NCBI RefSeq assembly: GCF_025717675.1
Contig: NZ_JAJIRT010000014.1
Span: forward strand, 62,001-126,000
Reading direction: 5' to 3'
Source of the DNA: Paucibacter sp. DJ2R-2
Lineage (GTDB): Bacteria; Pseudomonadota; Gammaproteobacteria; Burkholderiales; Burkholderiaceae_C
Length of the DNA: 64,000 nucleotides
Shown here: piece by piece, positions 15,506 to 25,570 of the stretch
Layout of the letters: every line of letters starts with the position of its first letter
Numbering within the stretch: position 1 is the stretch's first letter
Position numbers and translations under genes: made by a program
The notes under the pieces: model-generated
Database searches by the model: none
Seen by the model: only the letters and a program-made list of their open reading frames with translations
Told to the model about the DNA's origin: nothing

Positions 15506-16132
15506 ATGGTCGACGAGGCTTTCAGCCGCGAGGATGCACAAGACGCCCAGGACCGCCTCTGGGTGCGCCAGGTGCAGCTGCATGACGACCGTGCGGCCTT
15601 TGCCTGCTTGCTGCGCCGCCACCAGGGCATGGTGCGCGCCCTGCTGCGCCGCCTGACCCGGGGCGACGCGGCGCGCGCCGACGAGCTGGCGCAAGAGGCG
15701 TTCTTGCAGGCCTACCGCGCGCTGCCGGGCTTTCGCGGCGAGGCACGCTTTCGCAGCTGGCTCTACCGCATCGCCTGCAACTGCTTTTTGCAGCAGCAGC
15801 GCCTGGGCGCGAGCGAACTGGCCCAGCACAGCGAGAGCCTGGCGGAGGACGATGGGGCCTGGGAGGGCGAGACGGCGGTAGGCGCACAGGCCGAGCTGCC
15901 CCACCAAGTGGCCCTGCGCCTGGATCTGGGCCGGGCGCTGGCGCGGCTGAGCGCGCCGGAGCAGGAGGCCATCGTGCATTGCTACTTGGCTGACTTGTCC
16001 CACAGCGAGGCGGCCGCGCTCTTGGGCTGGCCGCTGGGCACGCTCAAGACCCATCTGCTGCGTGGCAAGATCAAGCTCAAGGAATTCCTGCAGGCCTGGG
16101 CGCCGCACGCGACTGAAGAGGTGTTGCCATGA
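15506..16132 (+). CDS. ECF-type RNA polymerase sigma factor
   Basis: 208 aa. Region 2 (AFLQAYRALPGFRGEARFRSW) and region 4 (LSHSEAAALLGWPLGTLKTH) are both clear, with an acidic linker between. It directs RNA polymerase to stress or envelope promoters. It is linked by an ATGA overlap to a two-helix membrane protein that is the probable anti-sigma partner, and lies 15 nt after the DUF6249 gene. The target promoter is not evident. Confidence 0.92.
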   Translation: MVDEAFSREDAQDAQDRLWVRQVQLHDDRAAFACLLRRHQGMVRALLRRLTRGDAARADELAQEAFLQAYRALPGFRGEARFRSWLYRIACNCFLQQQRLGASELAQHSESLAEDDGAWEGETAVGAQAELPHQVALRLDLGRALARLSAPEQEAIVHCYLADLSHSEAAALLGWPLGTLKTHLLRGKIKLKEFLQAWAPHATEEVLP

Positions 16133-16548
16133 CGCACACGACAAGCTCATTGAACCCCAGCTCGGACCGGCTGGACCCCGCCGACGAGGCCTGGCTGGAC
16201 GGCCTGCTGCGCGAGGCGGCGGCCGATCTGGCGCAGGAGGCGGCAGCGCTGGATGGGGTGGATTTCAGCGCCGCGGTGCTGGCGGCCTTGCCGGCGCAGC
16301 AGCTGGCTTTGAGCGCAGCGGCAAGGCCCTCGGCCGCCGCCCGGCTGCTGGCTTGGCTGATGCCGCTGGCGCTGGGTCTGGCCGCGGCGGGCTTGCTCTG
16401 GCTGCTGCCCGAGGGCCTCAGCGCCTGGGGTTCGCCCGAGGCGCTCAGCTTGAAGGGACTGGAGCGATGGCTGCCGCCGCTGGCGCTGGCGGTCTGGCTG
16501 GCCTGGGGCTCGACGCAGCAGGCGCTGGGGGCTTTTGAAGGCCGGTGA
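16129..16548 (+). CDS. Two-helix membrane protein, probable anti-sigma partner
   Basis: 139 aa. An acidic, Ala-rich cytoplasmic N-terminus of about 70 residues is followed by two hydrophobic helices (about 75-100 and 115-132). It overlaps the ECF sigma gene by 4 nt. Position, size and topology fit an anti-sigma factor, but no zinc-binding anti-sigma motif is seen, so the role is inferred from context. Confidence 0.72.
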   Translation: MTHTTSSLNPSSDRLDPADEAWLDGLLREAAADLAQEAAALDGVDFSAAVLAALPAQQLALSAAARPSAAARLLAWLMPLALGLAAAGLLWLLPEGLSAWGSPEALSLKGLERWLPPLALAVWLAWGSTQQALGAFEGR

Positions 16549-16578
16549 ACGTGGGTGAGATCGGCGGGGTCGAGGCCC

Positions 16579-17418
16579 TCAGGGCTGGGTGCCGGGCGGC
16601 AGTCGGACCCGGCTGGCCACCTCCGCGCCCACATGCTTGCTGAGAATTCGCTCAATCTCGCCGTCGGCCACCATGGCGGCCAGATGGCGGCGCATCAGCT
16701 GGCGGTCGGCCGCGCTGACCAGGGTTTTGCTGGCGACGATGCTGCCGATGGCGCTGTCGCCCGGCGCCCAATCGAGCATGGTCAGGCCCTTCATGGCGTC
16801 GCCGCGCCAATGTTCGAGCACCATGGGGTGGGCAAACATCAAGTCGCCACGGCCGGCCTTCAAGACCTTCAAGGCGGTCGGAAAGTCACCGACCTCGCTG
16901 ACCCGCTTCAGGGCGCGCAACTGTTCGATCCAGGCGTCGATCTGCTGCCCGTGGCGGAAGCTGCGCACCACCAGCAATTGCAGCTTGGGGTCGGCGAGGA
17001 AATCGTCAAAGCTCGCCAGGCTGCGTGCGGTTTCGCGCGACATCAGGGCGTAGTTGCGGGTGCCCAGATAGGGCCAGAACTCGGCCAGCTGCTCGCGCTC
17101 GGGAGTCGCCACCCCGGACACCGTCATCTCCAGCGTGCCTTGCTTGAGCTGCTCCCATATGCGCGCACGCGAGTCGACGCGGGTGTTCAGCACGCAGCCG
17201 CTGCGCCGGGCCAGCGCTTCGACCACGTCTTTGTCCACGCCTTGCGGCTGGCGCTGGGCGTCGAAATAGCCGAGGCTGCCGAATTCATACAGGGCCACGC
17301 TATAGGGGCCGCAGGCCCGGGCTGTGGCGGGCGCCAAGCCCAGGCATGCGAGGAGCAGAGCCAGGGTGATCGTCAGGGCCGAGCGCGGAATGCGGGCCGG
17401 ACGCAGTTCAAGGGGCAT
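16579..17418 (-). CDS. Periplasmic solute-binding protein, SBP_bac_3 type (copy 2)
   Basis: 279 aa with a Sec signal peptide ending near ARA-CG. The SBP_bac_3 fold is recognised from GVDKDVVEALARRSG and the VSGVATPERE segment. It is a diverged paralogue of the gene immediately upstream, which it overlaps by 11 nt; both share the signal-CGPY/CGTY start, DKDVVE and the ATPERE/PTPERE block. No transporter genes are adjacent, so the pair may serve signalling or an unlinked permease. Ligand unknown. Confidence 0.85.
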   Translation of the reverse strand: MPLELRPARIPRSALTITLALLLACLGLAPATARACGPYSVALYEFGSLGYFDAQRQPQGVDKDVVEALARRSGCVLNTRVDSRARIWEQLKQGTLEMTVSGVATPEREQLAEFWPYLGTRNYALMSRETARSLASFDDFLADPKLQLLVVRSFRHGQQIDAWIEQLRALKRVSEVGDFPTALKVLKAGRGDLMFAHPMVLEHWRGDAMKGLTMLDWAPGDSAIGSIVASKTLVSAADRQLMRRHLAAMVADGEIERILSKHVGAEVASRVRLPPGTQP

Positions 17419-18226
17419 GGTTCGCCTCGAGTTGCATGTCGCGCGCCAGGGCTTCGCCGACATGGCGTTTGAAGATGTCGTAAAGGCTGCCGTCGGCCTG
17501 CATCGCGCGCAGCGCGGTCCGCAGGCGCTCGCGGTCGGCGTCGGCGACACGTTGGCGCGACACGATCAGCGCATGAATGATGCGTTCCTTGGGCGCCCAG
17601 TCCATCACCTTCACCTGATTTTGCAGGCCTTCCTGCCGCAGCAAGCGTATCAGGCTGGTGGGCAAGGCCAGCAGCGCATCGACACGGCCGAGCTTGAACA
17701 TGCGCACGGCAGTTTCGAAATCTGCCAACTCGATCACGCGGTGTTGTTCGCGCAGGCTTTTCAGCCAGCTGTCGTAAAAGCTGCCGTGCTTGAAGCTCTT
17801 GACCACGCCCACCAAGCTTTTCCCTTCGGCTAAAAAGGCTTCCGGCGTGCTCAGCCGTTCGCTCAGCTCCGGGCGCAGCAGGGCGTAGTTCCGGGTCTGA
17901 AAGTAGGGGATGAAGCTGGCGAACTGCTCGCGTTCGGGTGTTGGAATGCCGGAGACGCTCAGGTCCAGCAAGTTCTTGGACATCTGGTCCCAGATTCGCA
18001 CTCGCGACTCCACCACGACCTGGAAGCGGCAACCGCTGCGCCGCGACAGTTCTTCCACCACGTCCTTGTCGATGCCGGCATAACTGCCATCGGCTTCTCG
18101 GTAGAAGAGCGCACCCAGCTGGTAGTAGGCCAAGGTGTAGGTGCCGCAGGGCCGGGCTACATCGGCGGCCCTGGGCTGGCCACACAGGGCCAGCAGAGTC
18201 AGGAGGCAGAGAACGGATCTAGGCAT
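17408..18226 (-). CDS. Periplasmic solute-binding protein, SBP_bac_3 type (copy 1)
   Basis: 272 aa with a short signal peptide (LCLLTLLALCGQPRA-A). It shares GIDKDVVEELSRRSG and SGIPTPEREQ with the downstream paralogue, pointing to tandem duplication. These regions sit where amino-acid-type ligands bind in SBP_bac_3 proteins. The ligand is not predictable and no ABC permease is nearby. Confidence 0.86.
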   Translation of the reverse strand: MPRSVLCLLTLLALCGQPRAADVARPCGTYTLAYYQLGALFYREADGSYAGIDKDVVEELSRRSGCRFQVVVESRVRIWDQMSKNLLDLSVSGIPTPEREQFASFIPYFQTRNYALLRPELSERLSTPEAFLAEGKSLVGVVKSFKHGSFYDSWLKSLREQHRVIELADFETAVRMFKLGRVDALLALPTSLIRLLRQEGLQNQVKVMDWAPKERIIHALIVSRQRVADADRERLRTALRAMQADGSLYDIFKRHVGEALARDMQLEANHAP

Positions 18227-18286
18227 GGCAGCTGAGCAACCGCGGCTGCTGGCTCGTCCGCTGGGCGGATCTTCGAAAGCCCCTGA

Positions 18287-19468
<1,182 letters not shown>

Positions 19469-19472
19469 TTCG

Positions 19473-20171
19473 GTGTTCGCCCTCAAGGCGCTCAATGTCG
19501 AGCTGGGCTGGTCGCTGGACGACATCGCCGCGCTTGAAGACGCCTTGTTTGCCGACGACGTCGGTCTCGATCAGCCCATGCAGGCGCCGATGATCGACGG
19601 CTTCATCTGCGCCTTGGTCAGCGGCCCTAAGCATGTGGCGCCCGAGCAGGCCCTGGCCTGGGTTTTCGATGCCGAGCACGGCCAGCAGCAGCCCAGCTTT
19701 GCCGACCTGGCCCAAGCCCAGCAGGTGCAAGCCCTGCTGCTCAAGCAATGGCAGGCCACGGCCGCGGCCTTGCGCGAGCCCGAGCGGCAGGTCTACCAGC
19801 CCCTGTTCGGCTGCACCGAGGGCGAAGACGGCCAGCCGCTGGTCATCCTCGACGACTGGTGCCAGGGCTATCTGTGCGGCATCCAGCTGGACGCGCCGGC
19901 TTGGCAGCCGCTGCTGCTGGCGCACCCGGAATGGTTCGAGACCCTGCAGCTCTACGGCAGCGAGGCCGGCTGGGAACGCTTGGAGCAGCAGCCGCCCAGC
20001 GAAGCGGCGCACGACCAAGCCGCGGCCGAGCTGGTACGGCAAGCGCAGCAGATCCAGCGCTATTGGCAGGGCCAGCGCGATGCCGCAGAGGCGGCCGCCG
20101 CGTCAGGGGCGCCGGCGCTGTGTGCTTGCGGCAGTGGCCGACCCTATCCGCTGTGCCACGGCGCCAACTGA
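19473..20171 (+). CDS. UPF0149 (YecA-like) protein with C-terminal SEC-C motif
   Basis: 232 aa from GTG 19473, which has AGGGG about 9 nt upstream; longer in-frame starts lie inside tgt. The UPF0149 body has the family's MIDGFICALVSGP and DDWCQGYLCGI blocks. The tail CACGSGRPYPLCHG is a SEC-C zinc-binding motif like that of SecA. It is one of three UPF0149 proteins in this window. Probable protein-interaction or proteostasis role, unproven. Confidence 0.83.
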   Translation: MFALKALNVELGWSLDDIAALEDALFADDVGLDQPMQAPMIDGFICALVSGPKHVAPEQALAWVFDAEHGQQQPSFADLAQAQQVQALLLKQWQATAAALREPERQVYQPLFGCTEGEDGQPLVILDDWCQGYLCGIQLDAPAWQPLLLAHPEWFETLQLYGSEAGWERLEQQPPSEAAHDQAAAELVRQAQQIQRYWQGQRDAAEAAAASGAPALCACGSGRPYPLCHGAN

Positions 20172-20678
20172 CGCGTCCATTGACGGCGGTCGGTCCGCTT
20201 GGCGTGTCTTCTAAGTGCGTTAAAGAAGCTGCTTTGGCACGCCGCCGCTGAAAAGGGCTTGGCGACGCGTGCGCCATCGAGTCATTGCAGGTCGTTCACA
20301 AGTGGCTGCGAGGTGGATACAGTCGCGCCAAATTTGTTGGCCAGACCGGGCGAGTTCCATAGTGATCAGATCGCCAGCTACCAGCCGCCGAACTGTGTCG
20401 GGCACCGGCCTCATCTACGCATCCGCCATTGACAACATGCCGTCCGCTGGTGAGTGCCTTCGAACCCCCCTCCATTGCGCCGGTGAGCGCCTGCGCTGAG
20501 CGGCAAGCCGTTCCACTCCATTTCCGCCGAATCAATGAAGTGCCAGTGCTGCTCACGTCAGTAGGCGATGCTCACCCTTTGTACCGCGACCGAAGACGGG
20601 CCTAAGCTTCTGGCATCAGAGTTTTTGGCTTTGTGTTCAGCTGGCAGTTCCTGTCGTCAGCCCGATCTATGCGTGGAC
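20172..20678. other. Gene-free, A+T-richer stretch
   Basis: About 500 nt with no convincing gene on either strand. Short open frames lack start signals and family features. Composition is less G+C-rich than the surrounding operons and resembles 21579-22191 on the other side of the PEP-CTERM gene. A decayed gene remnant is possible but cannot be named. Confidence 0.45.
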
Positions 20679-21578
20679 TCACCCTTGTGTGACGCCGCCT
20701 TTCTTGCGCAGTGCGCGCCGGCTGGCCAGCAGCAGCAGGCCGGAAGTCATTAGTACGACAGAGGCTGGCTCCGGAATAGGATTGGCGTGCGTATACCCCC
20801 AGATGTCCGCGGACAGCGTCACCTTCGCGTACATGACTTCGTCGGTGTCGTTGGTCAGCGTCACTGAATTCGCGGTCCAGTGCCCGCTGTCTGTCGCGCC
20901 GACGTAGCTGTTGTTCAAGACAGTGGAACGCACCTCGAGCTCATGACGAACGAAGTGGGTCTGGTTTGAGTTGTCGACCATGGCCCAGAAGCTCATCCCT
21001 GCGCGAGAGAACTCCCCGCCAAAAATCGGGTTGACTGTGACGCCACCGGTCGTTCCGACCTCGATGTCGACATCGAAGCTGAACGTGATGCTGGTCCATG
21101 GGGTCAGCGATAAATTACCGTAGATCATGGAATTCGCCGGCAGTACAGCCCTGGCGGAGAACTCTGAGCGATCGTCAAACAACGTGGATGGCTGAGCCCA
21201 ACCAGACAGCCTCATCGTCGTGGTCAAGCCCGGGACGCTTCCGGGCCCGATGGAAGCTGCCACGGCTGCTGTGGGAGTGTCTACCTGCGTCGAGATCGCG
21301 TCGAGCGGCTGAGCCCCAACGGCACCACCATACTTGTAGGTTCCTGCATTCAAGGCACCTGCCTGGGCTTCGATCTTGTTCCCGAGTATTGCATTCGGGA
21401 GAACAAAGCCCATTGCCGGATCGATGCCGTCTTCTGGCTTCAAATCAGTCAGTCCGATACGGAAGTCAGAAACCGCGATTGACCCGAAGCTCGCGGCCGT
21501 AGCCGATGTGCAAAGGACCGCGCCCGAAAGTAACGCGAAGACAGCTGGCGCCACGCGCCTGGATACATAGACATTCAT
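20679..21578 (-). CDS. PEP-CTERM sorting-domain protein
   Basis: 299 aa from the ATG at 21578. An N-terminal Sec signal (ending STATA-ASFG) precedes a beta-rich Gly/Thr/Ser ectodomain. The C-terminus is a classic PEP-CTERM signal: IPEPASVVL, a hydrophobic helix, then RRALRKK. Such proteins are cut by an exosortase (EpsH/XrtA family) and delivered to the envelope or matrix. The exosortase is not in the window. The gene is flanked by two gene-free, lower-G+C stretches. Confidence 0.88.
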   Translation of the reverse strand: MNVYVSRRVAPAVFALLSGAVLCTSATAASFGSIAVSDFRIGLTDLKPEDGIDPAMGFVLPNAILGNKIEAQAGALNAGTYKYGGAVGAQPLDAISTQVDTPTAAVAASIGPGSVPGLTTTMRLSGWAQPSTLFDDRSEFSARAVLPANSMIYGNLSLTPWTSITFSFDVDIEVGTTGGVTVNPIFGGEFSRAGMSFWAMVDNSNQTHFVRHELEVRSTVLNNSYVGATDSGHWTANSVTLTNDTDEVMYAKVTLSADIWGYTHANPIPEPASVVLMTSGLLLLASRRALRKKGGVTQG

Positions 21579-22191
21579 GCTTTGTTCCCCCTGAAGCCAC
21601 CATGCTAACTGCCCGATCCGCTGGTACTTCATGGGGACTTCCCGAGAACCAGCCCCGGGGCAGGCGTGTAGCTCTCTCAGCATTGGCGCGTCGGGCCCAC
21701 ATAGCTGGCCATGATTACCCTGGACGAACACCTCTCACACTTCATGTCGCCGCGGCTATCCGTCCAGCGCTCTGGCCACAAGTAGCTTCAGGGTTTGGCG
21801 CATAGGCGGTTCCTTTCTTCCAGAGGTCAACTCTCTGTGCCGTGTCGGCTCAAGCTAGCGATGAATCCGACGGCAACTTACCCAATAAAGCGTGGCCGGG
21901 CCGTCGGGACTCCGTCTGGCGCACCCCGCCATAGGCAGCCAACCATCGCCTCCGGTGCCGTCGGCTGCATGTTCCCCAGCTTGGAGTCCTAGCCATCTCG
22001 CAGCGCTTGATGGAAGCTTGGTCAGGTCGGGCCCGCACGTCTCAACCTGGCTGGCTTGAGATCGCTGGGCCAGGCGCGACAACTTGTGCCGATCCGTCGC
22101 CAGTCTGTGATGCGAGTCGCACTTAACTCGGCGCCCAGGGTGTCCTTTGGCACGGTGAACGCCAGAGGCCCTGGGCCATGATGGGCTCATC
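21579..22191. other. Gene-free stretch upstream of the PEP-CTERM gene
   Basis: About 610 nt without a supportable gene; open frames here are short and have no family features. It must hold the divergent promoters of the PEP-CTERM gene (leftward) and the membrane protein gene at 22192 (rightward), but no confident -35/-10 or -24/-12 element was found. Confidence 0.45.
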
Positions 22192-22701
22192 ATGAAGTCC
22201 CTGCCGCTGCGATTCTTGTGGCTGCCGCTGCGCGGCGTGATCCGCCTGCTGCTGGCGCTGCTGATCCTGTTCGAGGAATGGGGTTGGGAGCCGCTGGCCC
22301 GGCAACTCGCGCGCCTGGCGCAATGGCCGCCATTGCGGCGCTTGGAGGCGGCCATTGGCCGGCTGCCGGCCTATGGCGCGCTGGCCGTGCTGCTTTTGCC
22401 GGCGCTGGCGCTGCTGCCGGTCAAGATCGGCGCGCTGTGGCTGATCAGCAGCGGCCGTGCCGGCCTGGGGCTGATCCTCATCGTGCTCGCCAAGCTGCTG
22501 GGCACGGCCGTGCTCGCGCGCCTGTTCAGCCTGACCCGGCCCGCGCTGATGCAGCTGGCCTGGTTTGCCCGCGGCTACCAGCGCTGGAGCTTGTGGAAGG
22601 CCGGGCTCCTGGGCTGGCTGCACGCCAGCTGGGCCTGGCGCCAGGCCCGGGCGATGCGCAGGCTGCTGCGCCTGCAGTGGCGACGCTTTCGCCAGGCCTG
22701 A
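22192..22701 (+). CDS. Basic membrane protein of unknown function
   Basis: 169 aa; family not recognised. Hydrophobic segments lie near residues 12-28 and 64-84, with a weaker one at about 90-110. The C-terminal third is strongly basic and Trp-rich (WHASWAWRQARAMRRLLRLQW), which should hold it at the inner membrane surface. It is convergent with rutE, 13 nt apart. Confidence 0.68.
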   Translation: MKSLPLRFLWLPLRGVIRLLLALLILFEEWGWEPLARQLARLAQWPPLRRLEAAIGRLPAYGALAVLLLPALALLPVKIGALWLISSGRAGLGLILIVLAKLLGTAVLARLFSLTRPALMQLAWFARGYQRWSLWKAGLLGWLHASWAWRQARAMRRLLRLQWRRFRQA

Positions 22702-22714
22702 GCGAGCGTTCCGA

Positions 22715-23305
22715 TCAGAGAATCTGCGCGACCTGGTCGAAGCCCAGGCGCGGGCCGCGCGGGTAGTTGCCGGCCGGGTCGCCGTAGCCGAGGTTGATCA
22801 GGAACTGCGACTGGAAACGGCCGTCGGGGAAGAACTCGGCATTGACCTTGGCATTGTCGAAGCCGCCCATGGGGCCGCAGTCCAGGCCCAGCAGACGGGC
22901 GGCGATGATGAAGTAGGCGCCTTGCAGATGCGAGTCGCGGCTGGCGGTGCTGGCGGCCATGGCGGGGTTGCCGACGAAGGAGTCGCGCGCGCCGGGCACG
23001 GCCGGGAACTGGGTCGGCAGGTGTTCAAAGAACTGGCTGTCGGCCGCGACGATCACGGTCACCGGTGCGGCCAAGGTCTTGGCCAGATTTCCCGCCGCCA
23101 TGGCCGGCGCCAGGCGCTGCTTGGCCTCGGGGCTGCGCACGAAGACATAGCGCACCGGTTGGCCGTTCATGGCCGTAGGGCCCCACTGGGCCAGCTCAAC
23201 GATCTGCTGCAGCACGGCATCGCTGACCGGCTGGTCCTGAAACTTGTTGAAAGTGCGGGCTTGGCGGAAGGCTTGGTCGAGGACCTGGCTGCTGACGTGG
23301 CTCAT
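22715..23305 (-). CDS. rutE: Malonic semialdehyde reductase / nitroreductase-family protein RutE
   Basis: 196 aa, the same length as Escherichia coli RutE, with matching blocks WGPTAMNGQPVRYVF, GNLAKTLAAPVTVIVA and LGLDCGPMGGFD. FMN-dependent NAD(P)H reductase that converts malonic semialdehyde to 3-hydroxypropionate in the Rut pyrimidine pathway. No other rut genes are near, so here it may act as a general detoxifying reductase. Confidence 0.9.
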   Translation of the reverse strand: MSHVSSQVLDQAFRQARTFNKFQDQPVSDAVLQQIVELAQWGPTAMNGQPVRYVFVRSPEAKQRLAPAMAAGNLAKTLAAPVTVIVAADSQFFEHLPTQFPAVPGARDSFVGNPAMAASTASRDSHLQGAYFIIAARLLGLDCGPMGGFDNAKVNAEFFPDGRFQSQFLINLGYGDPAGNYPRGPRLGFDQVAQIL

Positions 23306-23412
23306 GGTGCGGCTCCGGTGCGGTGGGGGGTGAGCCGCACTGTAGGGTGCCTCAGGCCCGAAGTCGGTGCGCTGGCTTGAAGTCAGGCTTCAATTCGATT
23401 GAATGCTGAGGT

Positions 23413-24747
23413 CTAGGCCCCTCGTAGCAGGGCGGCAAAGCGCTGCAGATACTCCGGCACGCGGATGAAGACGTAGAGGCTGACGGCCAGATTGGCCAGG
23501 CCCACGGTCAGGAAGAGCTCGGGGATGCTGAAGCCGGCCGCGCTGAGCAGCAGGCCGGCACCCAGGGAGCTGGCGATCATGAACAGGGCGTTGAGGATGT
23601 TGTTGGCGGCGATGATGCGGGCGCGGTAGGCTGGCTGCGAGCGCAGCTGGATCAGCGCGTACATGGGCACGCTGTAGAGGCCGGTGAACAGGGCCAGCAG
23701 GCCCAGATCGGCCATCACCCGCCAGTGCGCGGGCTGGGCGAAGAAGACCGACAGGCCCTCGAGTGCCGCCTTGGCCGGCAGGCCGCGCGAGGCGAAGTAC
23801 AGGTCCACCGAGAACAGCGTCATGCCGATGGCGCCGACCGGCACCAGGCCGATCTCGACCGCGCGGCGCGAGAGCAGCTCGCAGAGCAGGGAGCCGATGC
23901 CTATGCCGACCGAGAACATCACCAGCAAGGCGGTGGCAACTTGCGCGTCGCCATGCAGCACCTCTTTGGCAAAGGCCGGGAAGTTGCTCAGATAGACGGC
24001 ACCGAAGAACCACATCCAGGAGATGCCCAGCAGGGAGCGGAACACCACCGGCTCTTCACGTGCCAGCTTGAGGTTGCGCCAGGTCTCGGTGAAGGGGTTC
24101 CAGTTGATGGTGAGGCCGGGGTCGGTGGGCGGCGAGTCGGGGATGTAGTGGGCCAGCCAGCGGCCGAGCACGGCGGTCAGCAGGCAGGCGATGGCCACGT
24201 ACTGCGCGCCCACGCCGGGCATGGCGATCAAGAGGCCGCCCAGCACCTGGCCCAGCAGGATGGCAACAAACGTGCCCATCTCGACCATGCCGTTGCCGCC
24301 CAACAGCTCGCGCTCGCTGAGCTGCTGCGGCAGGTAGGCGTATTTGACCGGGCCGAACAGGGTGGAGTGCAAGCCCATCAAGAGCACGCAGGCCAGCAGC
24401 ACCGGCACTTGGGTCGTGAAGTAGCCCCAAGCGGCCAGGGCCATGATGGCGATCTCCACCGACTTGACCCAGCGCATCAGCCGCGCCTTGTCCAGCTTGT
24501 CGGCCAGCTGCCCGCTGGTGGCCGAGAACAGCACATAGGGCAGGATGAAGAGCGCGTTGATCAACAGCCCGGCCTGCGCGGCCGGCAACCAGTCCAGCTG
24601 CAGCTGGTAGGTGATCAGGATGATCAGCGGGAATTTGAAGAGGTTGTCATTGCCGGCATTGAGGAACTGCACCCAGAAATAGGGCGCGAAGCGGCGCTGG
24701 CGCAGCAGCGCGAATTGGCTGCTGTGCGTCGAATCGGCTTGGGACAT
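23413..24747 (-). CDS. MFS transporter, LplT-like
   Basis: 444 aa with about 12 membrane helices. The N-terminal FAPYFWVQFLNAGNDNLFKF and the loop SATSGQLADKLDKARLMRW resemble the lysophospholipid flippase LplT branch, including the domain that in other bacteria is fused to PlsC acyltransferase. Here it stands alone and no aas/plsC gene is adjacent. Substrate therefore uncertain; lysophospholipid import is the best guess. Confidence 0.85.
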   Translation of the reverse strand: MSQADSTHSSQFALLRQRRFAPYFWVQFLNAGNDNLFKFPLIILITYQLQLDWLPAAQAGLLINALFILPYVLFSATSGQLADKLDKARLMRWVKSVEIAIMALAAWGYFTTQVPVLLACVLLMGLHSTLFGPVKYAYLPQQLSERELLGGNGMVEMGTFVAILLGQVLGGLLIAMPGVGAQYVAIACLLTAVLGRWLAHYIPDSPPTDPGLTINWNPFTETWRNLKLAREEPVVFRSLLGISWMWFFGAVYLSNFPAFAKEVLHGDAQVATALLVMFSVGIGIGSLLCELLSRRAVEIGLVPVGAIGMTLFSVDLYFASRGLPAKAALEGLSVFFAQPAHWRVMADLGLLALFTGLYSVPMYALIQLRSQPAYRARIIAANNILNALFMIASSLGAGLLLSAAGFSIPELFLTVGLANLAVSLYVFIRVPEYLQRFAALLRGA

Positions 24748-24820
24748 GGGTGGCGGTTCCGGCGTGGGGGTCAGGTCTTGCGGCGGGCAGACAAGCAGTC
24801 AAGGAGGGCAGCGCTGGGGC

Positions 24821-25507
24821 TCACCAGAACTGCCATTGCCCCGAATGGACCACCCAGATGCCCAGCAAGCCATTCGTCACGGCATGGGCGATCACGGCGC
24901 ACCAGAGCCGGCCGGTGCGCACATACAGCCAGGCATAGGCCAGGCCGGCGACGATGGCGGCCAGCCACAAGGTGTGGGCCAGCATGAAGACAAAGGTGGA
25001 CAGGGCAATGGCTTTGAGGCCGACGCGCTGCGGGTCCACAGTTTCGAACTGGGGGCTTTCGATCCAGCGCATCAGAAAACCGCGCCAGAACAGCTCTTCC
25101 ATCACCGGCACCAGCAGGGCCGCGCCGATCCAGCGCAGCACGATCAGCGGCCAGTCGAGCTGGCCCTGGTCGTTCACCGGCACAAAGCTGGCGGTGGCCT
25201 CGCCCAGCTGCATCCAGGGCGCGTCGAGGTGGATCCACAGGCCAAATACGGCCACGCCGATGCCCACGCTCCAAAGCGTCTGGCGGGCGTTGGGGCGGTT
25301 CTGGCGGGCCAGCTCGCCATAGTCCTTCCAGAACCAGAACAGGGCGCCGCCGACGATGGCCACGCTCAGGCCGTAGACCCAGCGCGGGTCCAGCGCTCCG
25401 CCGGCCGGCAGCGCGCCACGCAAGGCCAGCAAGCCCATGAAGAGCGCAAAGGGAATGCTGCGCGCCAGGGCGGCGGCGCTGAGGCCGAGGGGAGGGGCTG
25501 TCTTCAT
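24821..25507 (-). CDS. CPBP-family intramembrane protease (CAAX prenyl protease-related)
   Basis: 228 aa, mostly hydrophobic. The ABI/CPBP catalytic motifs are present: EELFWRG, then FMLAHTLW and the C-terminal HAVTN. Size and motif spacing resemble the CAAX-protease-related family that often co-occurs with PEP-CTERM/exosortase systems, fitting the PEP-CTERM genes in this window. The ATG at 25507 is preferred over an upstream TTG. Substrate unknown. Confidence 0.83.
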   Translation of the reverse strand: MKTAPPLGLSAAALARSIPFALFMGLLALRGALPAGGALDPRWVYGLSVAIVGGALFWFWKDYGELARQNRPNARQTLWSVGIGVAVFGLWIHLDAPWMQLGEATASFVPVNDQGQLDWPLIVLRWIGAALLVPVMEELFWRGFLMRWIESPQFETVDPQRVGLKAIALSTFVFMLAHTLWLAAIVAGLAYAWLYVRTGRLWCAVIAHAVTNGLLGIWVVHSGQWQFW

Positions 25508-25570
25508 GGTCGCTGGTGGGTCGGACAAGACGCGCAGCGTACCGCGAAACCATGACGGCTTCCCCCGGGG

